DNA of 64,000 bases from Streptomyces bluensis (GTDB taxonomy: Bacteria; Actinomycetota; Actinomycetes; Streptomycetales; Streptomycetaceae): the NCBI RefSeq assembly GCF_014650715.1, contig NZ_BMVM01000010.1:1-64000 (forward strand), read 5' to 3'. How positions within the stretch are numbered: position 1 is the stretch's first letter; each line of letters starts with the position of its first letter. Below are positions 42,167 through 49,301 of this stretch, in pieces. The translations under genes and the position numbers were made by a program. Under the pieces are notes generated by a model that worked only from the letters and a program-made list of their open reading frames with translations, did no database searches and was not told the origin of the DNA.

Positions 42167-43522
42167 CTACGGCCGAACCCTGATCGTGGCCTCGTCGTTG
42201 GCGGGGTCCGGGTCGCGGCGATCGGTGTCGTCCCGGTCCAGGATGCTCGCCGTGCCCTCTCCCGGTTCGCCGAGGCGCAGGGTGAACTCGAAGGTGCGGG
42301 AGTCGCCCGGCTCCAGCCGGCGGACGTCGCAGGTGTACGCGAAGCCGTTGCTGTCGCAGTAGGGCTCGTAGACGTCTTCGTCGATCGCCGACATGGGCTG
42401 CTTCAGTACGGTCACACCGAACGGCGGGCTGAACACCAGCTCCGCGGCGGGGCCGGGGTCGCCGGGCCCGTTGTTGCGGACGGTGAGGCGGACCTTGCGC
42501 TCGGCGCCGGGGGCGCCCTTCAGGTCGACGTCGGAGATCTCGTAGTCGGCGTGGCTGTCGAGGGTGACGCCGGTGCGGGCGCCGCCCTTGACGAACGTCC
42601 CCTTCGTGTCCGCGCCGTCCACGCGCTCGGCTTCGAGGGCCGGGCCGTCACCGCGGTCGCCGCCCTCCGGCGCGACACCGTACTGTCCCGGGCCCATGTC
42701 CAGCGCCCACGCGTCCTGCCCGAAGGAGCCGTACATCGTCGTCTCGGAGGCGCGCAGCCGCACGGCGGGCCGGAACACGACCGTCTCCCCGGGGCCGATC
42801 CTCAGGTCCGGGAACCGGCAGATCGCCATGTGGCCCCGCTGGGGCTCCGGGTAACGGCAGTTCGCGTACCGCCGCGTGAAGTCCAGATCTCCGTCGACGA
42901 GTTTGAGGCCGAGGCCTTCGACGGGTACCTCACCGTTGTTGCGGACGACGACGGGCGCGGTGATCGCGGTGCCGGGGCGGACGTCCTTGAACGGCTTGAT
43001 CGCGCGCACCTCGACCACGGGCTCTCCGACGACGACCCGGGTCCTGGCGGTCAGCTTCCCGCCGTCCCTGGTGGTGTACGTGAACCGTACGACGCCCTCG
43101 TCCCCGGGTTCGGCGCCCTTCGCGGGCACGGGGAGGACGCGGTCGAGGTCCTCCCAGTTGTTGTACGTACCGTCGACCTCGCAGCTCACGCGCACGGTGT
43201 CGCCCGTGCACCGGGCCCCGCTCTTGCGCAGGCCGACGGTCTTGAGCCGTATGACGTCCTCGGAGCCGCGCACGTCGGCGGTGAGCCGGTGGTCGCGCTG
43301 ACCGTTCCGGGTGGGCGCCTTGGTGTCCTCCGCCTGGAGGTGGAAGGGCTCCTTGTCGTGGGGGCCGGACTTGTCGTCCTGGGGGCGCAGGTAGAAGACC
43401 TCGGGCGCGGAGATCCAGGGCTCCTCGCCGCCGACGCCTGCGCCTGCTCCCGCGCATGCGGTGAGGGCGAGGAGGAGGGCCGTGGTGGCGGCGGCGAGGG
43501 CGGCGCCCGGTAAGCGTCTCAC
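42167..43522 (-). CDS. Large lipoprotein with CARDB/DUF11-like domains
   Basis: The 451-residue protein starts at GTG 43522. Lipobox LTAC (Cys at residue ~23) follows a hydrophobic Ala/Leu stretch. The mature part contains Ig-like beta domains of the CARDB/DUF11 type: ITAPVVVRNNGEVPVEGLGL (around 200) and KVRLTVRNNGPGDPGPAAEL (around 350), with cysteines in three CR/CD loop motifs. The end (DDTDRRDPDPANDEATIRVR) is typical of this family. It is probably a surface-anchored scaffold or binding protein. The frame continues far upstream (to 45016) but that extension is antisense to other genes. Confidence 0.8.
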   Translation of the reverse strand: MRRLPGAALAAATTALLLALTACAGAGAGVGGEEPWISAPEVFYLRPQDDKSGPHDKEPFHLQAEDTKAPTRNGQRDHRLTADVRGSEDVIRLKTVGLRKSGARCTGDTVRVSCEVDGTYNNWEDLDRVLPVPAKGAEPGDEGVVRFTYTTRDGGKLTARTRVVVGEPVVEVRAIKPFKDVRPGTAITAPVVVRNNGEVPVEGLGLKLVDGDLDFTRRYANCRYPEPQRGHMAICRFPDLRIGPGETVVFRPAVRLRASETTMYGSFGQDAWALDMGPGQYGVAPEGGDRGDGPALEAERVDGADTKGTFVKGGARTGVTLDSHADYEISDVDLKGAPGAERKVRLTVRNNGPGDPGPAAELVFSPPFGVTVLKQPMSAIDEDVYEPYCDSNGFAYTCDVRRLEPGDSRTFEFTLRLGEPGEGTASILDRDDTDRRDPDPANDEATIRVRP

Positions 43523-43681
43523 CCGCCTCAACCTACTGCCGCCCGGGTGATTCGAGCCATGTGGTCGCGCGTCGGAACACCCGGTGGTCCGAGGCTCGCT
43601 GACGGAGAGGTAGAAGACGGAGAGGCAGAAGAACCAGACATGACGACGACGTCCCCGCCGCACCCGTTGGAGGAGATCGAC

Positions 43682-44107
43682 ATGGCCCTGACCCGCGAAG
43701 AGCGAGAGCAGTTCCTTGCCGAGCCGCACATCGCGGCGTTCGCCGTGGACGGAGGTCCGGGCCGGGCCCCGCTCACCGTACCGATCTGGTACCAGTACGC
43801 CCCCGGCGGCGAGATCTGGATCATGACCGGGCTCGACAGCCGCAAGTACCAGCGGATCAAGGCCGCGGGCCGGTTCTCCCTGATGGTCGACCGGACCGAA
43901 CCCACCATCCGGTACGTGTCGGTCGAGGGCCCGGTGACCGACACGATCCCCGCGACCATCGACAAGCTCCGCGAGATCTCCGCCCGCTACCTCCCTGCCG
44001 GGAAGGTGGACGCGTACGTGGAGTTCGCCTCGAAGAGCCACGGCGAGCAGGTCATCATCCACATGCGACCGGAGAAGTGGGTCTCGTCCGACCTGGGTTC
44101 CCTTTGA
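43682..44107 (+). CDS. Pyridoxamine 5'-phosphate oxidase-fold (FDOR) protein
   Basis: The 141-residue split-barrel protein starts at ATG 43682 with GGAGGAG six bases upstream. It has TVPIWYQYAPGGEIWIMTGL and SRKYQRIKAAGRFSLMVDR, features of small PNPOx/F420-binding FDOR-B proteins, and ends EQVIIHMRPEKWVSSDL. The cofactor may be FMN, F420 or haem. It is unlinked to any operon but is followed by a second oxidase-fold gene 45 bp on. Confidence 0.78.
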   Translation: MALTREEREQFLAEPHIAAFAVDGGPGRAPLTVPIWYQYAPGGEIWIMTGLDSRKYQRIKAAGRFSLMVDRTEPTIRYVSVEGPVTDTIPATIDKLREISARYLPAGKVDAYVEFASKSHGEQVIIHMRPEKWVSSDLGSL

Positions 44108-44152
44108 GGCGGCCCTGAGCACGTGGCCCTCGGGGCCGGTGACAATCGGGGC

Positions 44153-44821
44153 ATGGGAACGGATCTTGACGAGCTGCTGAGGTCGCTGCGGGTGTGGGAC
44201 CCGGAGATCACCGAACTGCGCTCCTTCGACACGGCCACCGCACCCGCCGCACCACTGCCCCTGTTCACCGCGTGGTTCGCGGAGGCGGTGGCGGCGGGGC
44301 AGCCTGAGCCGCACACGATGTCCCTCGCCACGGCGGACGCGGAGGGCACGCCGGACGTACGGACGGTCATGCTGCACGGTGCGGACGAGCACGGCTGGCA
44401 CTTCGCCTCGCACGCGGGCAGCCGGAAGGGCCGGCACCTGGCCGCCCGGCCGTACGCGGCGCTCGGCTTCTACTGGCCCGCCCTGGGCCGCCAGGTGCGG
44501 GTGCGCGGCCGGGTGACGGTCGCGCCCGCCGAGGTCGCGGACGCCGATCTGCACGCCCGTTCCACGGGGGCGCTCGCCGCCGCCCTCGTGGGGCACCAGA
44601 GCGAAGTGCTGTCCGGCCACGAGGAGTTGGAGCGGGCCTCGGAGGCCGCGTGGGAGCGCGCACAACGCGAGCCGGACGCGTCGGTTCCGTCGTGGACGGT
44701 GTACGTGCTCGCACCGGACGAGGTGGAGTTCTTCCAGGGCGACGCACGGCGACGGCACGTACGACTCGACTACCGACGTGACGAGGACGGCGGCTGGGTC
44801 AGGGGGTTGCTGTGGCCGTGA
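44153..44821 (+). CDS. Pyridoxamine 5'-phosphate oxidase family protein (PdxH-like)
   Basis: The 222-residue protein resembles pyridoxal 5'-phosphate synthase: TMSLATADAEGTPDVRTVML, WHFASHAGSRKGRHLAARPY, and LGRQVRVRGRVTV, with the C-terminal PNP-oxidase dimerisation part (EVEFFQGDARRRHVRLDYRR). These features match PdxH chemistry (oxidation of pyridoxine phosphate with FMN), though many Streptomyces paralogues are not PdxH. It ends inside the convergent acetyltransferase gene (23-bp overlap). Confidence 0.78.
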   Translation: MGTDLDELLRSLRVWDPEITELRSFDTATAPAAPLPLFTAWFAEAVAAGQPEPHTMSLATADAEGTPDVRTVMLHGADEHGWHFASHAGSRKGRHLAARPYAALGFYWPALGRQVRVRGRVTVAPAEVADADLHARSTGALAAALVGHQSEVLSGHEELERASEAAWERAQREPDASVPSWTVYVLAPDEVEFFQGDARRRHVRLDYRRDEDGGWVRGLLWP

Positions 44822-45755
44822 GCGACGTCGTGGCCGTGCGGGTGGCCGGGGCGGTGCGGGTGGTCGGGGCGGTGCGTGGGGCCGGGGCCGTGAAGTCACG
44901 GGTGGCGAAGTCCTGGACCGGGCGGTAGCCGATGCGCTGGTAGAGCCCGTTGCTGGTCGGGTTGGACAGGTCGGTGAAGAGCAGCACCTCGTCGGCGCCC
45001 TTGGCGAGCGCGGCACGGCTCACCTCAGCCGTGACCGCGCCCGCGTACCCGCGCCCCCGCAGCTCGGCCGGGGTGAAGACGGACACCACGCGCACCTGCC
45101 CGGCGATCTCGGGCATGGCTCCCGCCATGGCGACGGGCGTGCCGTCCGGCAGCTCCCACACCATGAGCCCGCCGTACGCGAGCCGCGCCGCGACCCACGC
45201 GTCCGGGTCCTGCCGTGGTGCCCCCACATCCGCGCAGAACTCTCCGTACCACCGGACGAGCAGATCGTGGTCGTCCCCGCCCGCGGGCCGCGCCTCGCCG
45301 GGCGGGGCTGGTTCGGGCACCGTGAGCGCCCCGAGCCGGTACAGCCGCTGCCGCGTCGCGAGCCGGGCGACGGCGCCCGTACGGCGCTCCCACGCGGCCG
45401 CGAACTCCGCCGCCGTCCGACTCGGGCCCATCACCCCCGGCAACGCCCCGCCCGTCTCCGCGAACCGCCCTGCGAGCGCGTCGGCGGCCTCGGGGGTCGC
45501 GGCGGTGAGGTTCAGTGGGTACGGCGGTGTCCGCAGGGCGGTGGCGCGTACGGCGCCCTCCGGGTCCGTGAGCCACGCGAAGCGAGGTGCCTCTTCGCCG
45601 TACACCCGCATGCCCTGCGTACGCAGTGCGGCGGTGACCGTCAACTGCACGGTGTGCAGCGCGGGTTCGGAAGCCAGGAAGGCCCCGGCACGGTCGAGGA
45701 AGACATCGAGGTCCCGCGTGATCTGCCAGTCGTGCGGGTGGGAGGCGGAGGGCAT
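44799..45755 (-). CDS. GNAT acetyltransferase
   Basis: The 318-residue protein starts at ATG 45755 (MPSASHPHDW). The C-terminal half holds the GNAT core with acetyl-CoA loop VVSVFTPAELRGRGYAGAVT followed by TDLSNPTSNGLYQRIGYRPV. The N-terminal half (ITRDLDVFLDRAGAFLASEP) is a degenerate GNAT-like module as in FR47-type proteins. A Thr/Ala/Arg/Pro repeat tail is encoded by simple repeats at 44820-44900. The substrate is unknown. Confidence 0.82.
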   Translation of the reverse strand: MPSASHPHDWQITRDLDVFLDRAGAFLASEPALHTVQLTVTAALRTQGMRVYGEEAPRFAWLTDPEGAVRATALRTPPYPLNLTAATPEAADALAGRFAETGGALPGVMGPSRTAAEFAAAWERRTGAVARLATRQRLYRLGALTVPEPAPPGEARPAGGDDHDLLVRWYGEFCADVGAPRQDPDAWVAARLAYGGLMVWELPDGTPVAMAGAMPEIAGQVRVVSVFTPAELRGRGYAGAVTAEVSRAALAKGADEVLLFTDLSNPTSNGLYQRIGYRPVQDFATRDFTAPAPRTAPTTRTAPATRTATTSLTATATP

Positions 45756-45816
45756 GCGGCCATGGTCCCGCGAGCCCCGGCACCGCGCCCGGTATTTACA
45801 CCCGCCCGCCCGGTCG

Positions 45817-46527
45817 CTACGCCTCACCCGGCTCCGGGTTCGGGTCCGGGTTCGGGTCCGGGGCGTCCCGGCCTCCGTCCGAGTCCGGGTCCGGGTCCGT
45901 TGCCAGGCGGGCGTGCAGGTGGATGTCGCGGAAGGCGTCGTGGCGGCCCTCCTCGAACAGGGCGCCCCGGAGCGTGCCCTCGTACGGGAAGCCGCAGCGC
46001 TCGGCGATCCGGCACGAGGCGTCGTGTCCGAGGGCGTGCCCCAGCTCCAGGCGGTGCATGCCCAGGTCGGTGAAGGCCCAGCGTGCGGTCAGGCGAAGGG
46101 CGCGGGTGGCTGTGCGGCGGCCGCGGGCCTCGGGCAGGACCCAGTAGCCGACGCGGGCGTTTCGCATGAAGTGGTCGATCGCGTTGACACCCATGTGCCC
46201 GAGTGGCGACCCGGTCGCGGCGTCCGTGACGCAGAAGGACACGCACTTGCCCTCCGCCTCCCACTCGGCACGCAGCCGCAGCGACTCCCGTGCGTCCTCC
46301 ATCGTGTCGACCGGCTTCACCGGGGTGTTCCACCGCTGGAACTCCGGGTCCGAGTACCCGCGCAGCCACGCCTGGACGTCGGAGTCGCTCTCCGCGTCCC
46401 AGGGCCTCAACCGCAGGCCCTCCCCGTGCAGTTCGGGGGCCGGGATCGAGGGTGTGGGGTGCGTCCGAGAGCGCGGCCGGTTCCGGGACTCGTGCTCATG
46501 CGCGTTCTGCCTGTGGAGATCCGCCAT
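45817..46527 (-). CDS. RimJ/RimL-type GNAT acetyltransferase
   Basis: The 236-residue protein starts at ATG 46527. GNAT motifs: GHMGVNAIDHFMRNARVGYW, PEARGRRTATRALRLTARWA as acetyl-CoA loop and HRLELGHALGHDASCRIAER, then CGFPYEGTLRGALFEEGRHD, the typical end of Rim-type enzymes. The tail (DPDPDSDGGRDAPDPNPDPN) is a low-complexity extension from GGGTCCGGGTTC-type repeats. Rim-like Streptomyces proteins acetylate ribosomal or small-molecule amines. A single-gene unit next to another GNAT gene on the same strand. Confidence 0.82.
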   Translation of the reverse strand: MADLHRQNAHEHESRNRPRSRTHPTPSIPAPELHGEGLRLRPWDAESDSDVQAWLRGYSDPEFQRWNTPVKPVDTMEDARESLRLRAEWEAEGKCVSFCVTDAATGSPLGHMGVNAIDHFMRNARVGYWVLPEARGRRTATRALRLTARWAFTDLGMHRLELGHALGHDASCRIAERCGFPYEGTLRGALFEEGRHDAFRDIHLHARLATDPDPDSDGGRDAPDPNPDPNPEPGEA

Positions 46528-46587
46528 CCGCCCATTGAAACTCCCATGAGAACCGGACCGCCGCCCGGCCCCCACCCGGGGGCCACC

Positions 46588-47019
46588 TCACGCGCGGGGC
46601 CGGAAAACGGGAACGGCCACATCCCCGCCCTCCACGTTCTCCCCTCCCCGGAACGTCACCTCCAGCTCCATCCCCACCCGCAGCTCGCCCTCCCCGCACT
46701 CCACGACCTCGGTCATCATCCGGGGCCCCTCAGCGAGGTCGACCACGGCGGCGACGTACGGGGTGCGCTCACCGAAGGGCGGGAGGTCGTTGCGGTGGAC
46801 GACGGACCAGGTGTAGAGGGTGGCCCGGCCGCTCACGGGCTCCCACGTCACGTCCTCGCTCCAGCAGTGGGGGCAGAACTCGCGAGGGTAGTGGTGGGCA
46901 CGCCCGCAGTCCCCGCAACGGCGCAGGAGCAGGTGGCCCTCGGCGGCGGCGTCCCAGTACGGGCGGGTGAAGGCGTCAACCTCAGGTACGTCGAAGCGCG
47001 CGCTTGTCGGACCGCTCAC
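46588..47019 (-). CDS. OB-fold zinc-ribbon protein (second DUF35)
   Basis: The 143-residue protein starts at GTG 47019, overlapping the DoxX stop (GTGA). Zinc ribbon: CGDCGRAHHYPREFCPHCWS, followed by an OB fold (GRATLYTWSVVHRNDLPPFG, VAAVVDLAEGPRMMTEVV). It is the acyl-CoA-binding partner type of Ltp or crotonase-family enzymes. There is no Ltp gene next to it; the Ltp at 37771, which carries the same operator type, is the candidate partner. Confidence 0.85.
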   Translation of the reverse strand: MSGPTSARFDVPEVDAFTRPYWDAAAEGHLLLRRCGDCGRAHHYPREFCPHCWSEDVTWEPVSGRATLYTWSVVHRNDLPPFGERTPYVAAVVDLAEGPRMMTEVVECGEGELRVGMELEVTFRGGENVEGGDVAVPVFRPRA

Positions 47020-47465
47020 TGGAACAGCCCCAGCGCGTCGTCGAGCGACCAGGTCTGCCACGACATCGCGAACAGTCCGACCACCGAGATCAGCGCCATC
47101 ATCGAGTTCTGCCCCTGCTCGGCCCAGTCGTGGATCATGAGGACGAAGTAGATGAGGTTGAGCAGCATGCCTGCGACCAGCGCGACCGGCGTCAGGAAGC
47201 CGAGGATCAGGCCCAGGCCGAGGGCGAGTTCCGCGTACGCGACGACGTAGGCCATCGTGCGCGGGCGGGGTGCGACGACGACGTCGAAGCCGCCGCGCAC
47301 CACGTTCCACCGGTGCTTCGCCGCGATGCCCGCCGCCCAGGTGATACCGCCGCCCTCGAACCACTTCTTCTTGTCCTTGTGCCGCCAGCTCTCCAGCCAC
47401 CACAGCCCCAGCCCGACGCGCAGCACGGCGAGCCATTCGGCACCGGTGAGCCAGATCGTGTCCAT
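47016..47465 (-). CDS. DoxX-family membrane protein
   Basis: The 149-residue protein has four hydrophobic segments (WLAVLRVGLGLWWLESW; YVVAYAELALGLGLILGFL; LVAGMLLNLIYFVLMIHDW; MMALISVVGLFAM), the DoxX layout of an inner-membrane redox-associated protein. It is first in the DoxX-DUF35 pair and has a perfect regulon palindrome 26 bp upstream. In other actinobacteria DoxX proteins assist terminal electron transfer; here it may take electrons from pathway flavoproteins, which is inference. Confidence 0.8.
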   Translation of the reverse strand: MDTIWLTGAEWLAVLRVGLGLWWLESWRHKDKKKWFEGGGITWAAGIAAKHRWNVVRGGFDVVVAPRPRTMAYVVAYAELALGLGLILGFLTPVALVAGMLLNLIYFVLMIHDWAEQGQNSMMALISVVGLFAMSWQTWSLDDALGLFQ

Positions 47466-47491
47466 GGAGCCCCCTGCCTACGGGCGATTGT

Positions 47492-47506
47492 CTGACGGGT
47501 CGTCAG
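47492..47506. promoter_or_regulatory. Regulon palindrome, perfect (DoxX-DUF35)
   Basis: CTGACGGGTCGTCAG with perfect arms, 26 bp upstream of the DoxX start at 47465. Confidence 0.75.
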
Positions 47507-47729
47507 TTCGCCAGTTCACCGCACGGGGCATGAACACGCAAGGGGACTGAAGGGGACTGAAGGGGGCCGAAGGGGACTGCACCCGGACCCACCCCCCTCA
47601 CTGTCCCCGCACATTTGGAGACTCCCAAGTCACGCGTCCCGCCCACTTCCCCCACAGCCGTGATCAATCCGCAACCAATTCCGGGCTTGACCGAGACCCA
47701 TCAAATGAACGGGCGCATAACCTCGGCAC

Positions 47730-48986
47730 ATGGCCGACTCCCCCACGCACACCGAGCCCGCCGACTCCGCCGGGTCCACCGACCCCGCCGGGTCCAGCGA
47801 CTCCGTCAGCCGCGCGGAGCGGGCCCGTACCGATCGTCCCGTGTACGTCATCGGCGGTGGCCCGGGCGGGCTGGCCGTGGCGTACGCGCTGCGGGCCCGG
47901 GGCGTACGCGCCGTCGTGCTGGAGAAGTCCGACCGGGTCGGGGCGTCGTGGCGCAAGCACTACGACCGCCTGCATCTGCACACGACCCGGCGCCTGTCGG
48001 GGCTGCCCGGCCTGCCGATGCCGCGCCGGTTCGGCCGCTGGGTGTCGCGGGACAACGTGGTGCGGTACCTGGAGAAGTACGCCGAGTACCACGAGCTGGA
48101 GATCGTCACCGGCGTCGAGGTCTCGCGCGTGGAGCCGGCCGCCGACGGCAGCGGCTGGCTGCTGCACGCCACCGGCGGACGTGAGCTGACCGGCAGCGCG
48201 GTCGTCGTCGCCACCGGCTACAACCACACACCCCGCCTCCCCGACTGGCCCGGCCGCGACGGCTACACCGGCGAACTGCTCCACGCCGGCGAGTACCGCA
48301 ACGCCACTCCCTTCGCCGACCGCGACGTCCTCGTCGTCGGCATCGGCAACACCGGGGCCGAGATCGCCGTCGACCTGCTGGAGGGCGGGGCCTCGCGCGT
48401 ACGGCTCGCGGTGCGCACCGCCCCGCACCTCGTGCGCCGCTCGACGGCCGGCTGGCCGGCCCAGTTCAGCGCCATCGCCGTACGGCGCCTGCCGGTCGCC
48501 CTCGTCGACCGCCTCGCCAAGCCGGTGGCCAGGCTCAGCGTGCCCGACCTGTCCGCGCACGGGCTGCCCCGGCCCGACACCGGGCTGTACTCGCGCGTCA
48601 ACGCGGGCTCCATCCCCGTCCAGGACGTCGGCCTCATCGACGCCGTACGAAACGGCCGGGTCGAGATCGTGGCCGCGGTGGAGGGCTTCGAGGGCGGCAA
48701 GGTGGTCCTCGCCGACGGCGACCGCATCGAGCCCGAGGCCGTGGTGGCCGCCACCGGGTACCGCCGCGCCCTGGAAGGACTCGTCGGCCACCTCGGCGTC
48801 CTCGACGAGCGTGGGAAGCCGGTCGTCCACGGCGCCCGCACCCCCAAGAACGCCCCCGGCCTGTACTTCACCGGCTTCACCAACCCCATCAGCGGCATGC
48901 TGCGCGAACTCGCCCTGGACGCCCAGAAGATCGCCAAGGCGGTCGCCCGCCAGGGCGGGGCGGAGCGCAGGCCGCCCCGCACCTGA
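47730..48986 (+). CDS. Flavin-containing monooxygenase (FAD/NADPH type)
   Basis: The 418-residue protein has the FAD-binding VYVIGGGPGGLAVAYAL, the FMO fingerprint-like region (HLHTTRRLSGLPGLPM, RWVSRDNVVRYLEKYAEYH), the NADPH-binding VLVVGIGNTGAEIAVDLLEG and the end block LYFTGFTNPISGMLRELAL. Class-B flavin monooxygenases and YUCCA-like proteins share this order. The first ~35 residues are a Ser/Asp/Pro linker. No regulon palindrome is seen upstream, so it may not belong to the regulon although it lies inside the region. Confidence 0.83.
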   Translation: MADSPTHTEPADSAGSTDPAGSSDSVSRAERARTDRPVYVIGGGPGGLAVAYALRARGVRAVVLEKSDRVGASWRKHYDRLHLHTTRRLSGLPGLPMPRRFGRWVSRDNVVRYLEKYAEYHELEIVTGVEVSRVEPAADGSGWLLHATGGRELTGSAVVVATGYNHTPRLPDWPGRDGYTGELLHAGEYRNATPFADRDVLVVGIGNTGAEIAVDLLEGGASRVRLAVRTAPHLVRRSTAGWPAQFSAIAVRRLPVALVDRLAKPVARLSVPDLSAHGLPRPDTGLYSRVNAGSIPVQDVGLIDAVRNGRVEIVAAVEGFEGGKVVLADGDRIEPEAVVAATGYRRALEGLVGHLGVLDERGKPVVHGARTPKNAPGLYFTGFTNPISGMLRELALDAQKIAKAVARQGGAERRPPRT

Positions 48987-49218
48987 CCGCCGAGGTTCGG
49001 CCGCTCCGTGAGTCACCTCCGTCGCGTTCGCATTACCTGCGTCGCGTCACCTCCGTCGCATTGCCTACGTCGAGTCACCTCCGCCGCGTTACCTCCGTCC
49101 GGTGTTCCAGCGGCGCCTGTGGCGGGTACGAAGCCTGTGCCGTGCCCGTCATGCACATGCCCCTCTCCCGCCGCGGTGGCGGTGGGGCTCCTCGCACCTC
49201 TCGCGTGCACGACTGTTC

Positions 49219-49233
49219 CTGACATGCGGTCAG
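49219..49233. promoter_or_regulatory. Regulon palindrome, perfect (acyl-CoA ligase operon, site 1)
   Basis: CTGACATGCGGTCAG with perfect arms; its centre is 35 bp from that of site 2. Confidence 0.75.
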
Positions 49234-49253
49234 TTCAGTAACCTGTGAGTAAT

Positions 49254-49268
49254 CTGACACTACGTCAG
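49254..49268. promoter_or_regulatory. Regulon palindrome, perfect (acyl-CoA ligase operon, site 2)
   Basis: CTGACACTACGTCAG with perfect arms, 33 bp before the ATG at 49302. Confidence 0.75.
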
Positions 49269-49301
49269 CTACTTGGCTGTCACACAGGAGCGGGCGGACC
49301 G

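Larger units (their letters stand above)
48987..49301. other. Intergenic region with CCTCCGTCG repeats and two regulon operators
   Basis: From about 49005 to 49110 it holds degenerate 9- and 18-bp units (TCACCTCCGTCGCGTT and variants). The right end carries the two perfect palindromes at 49219 and 49254 in front of the acyl-CoA ligase-like gene. There is no gene in it. Confidence 0.6.

Noticed and set aside
42167-45016. 949-codon minus-strand frame
   Set aside because: Only the part up to 43522 reads as a lipoprotein with a proper start. The rest is antisense to two well-supported oxidase-fold genes.
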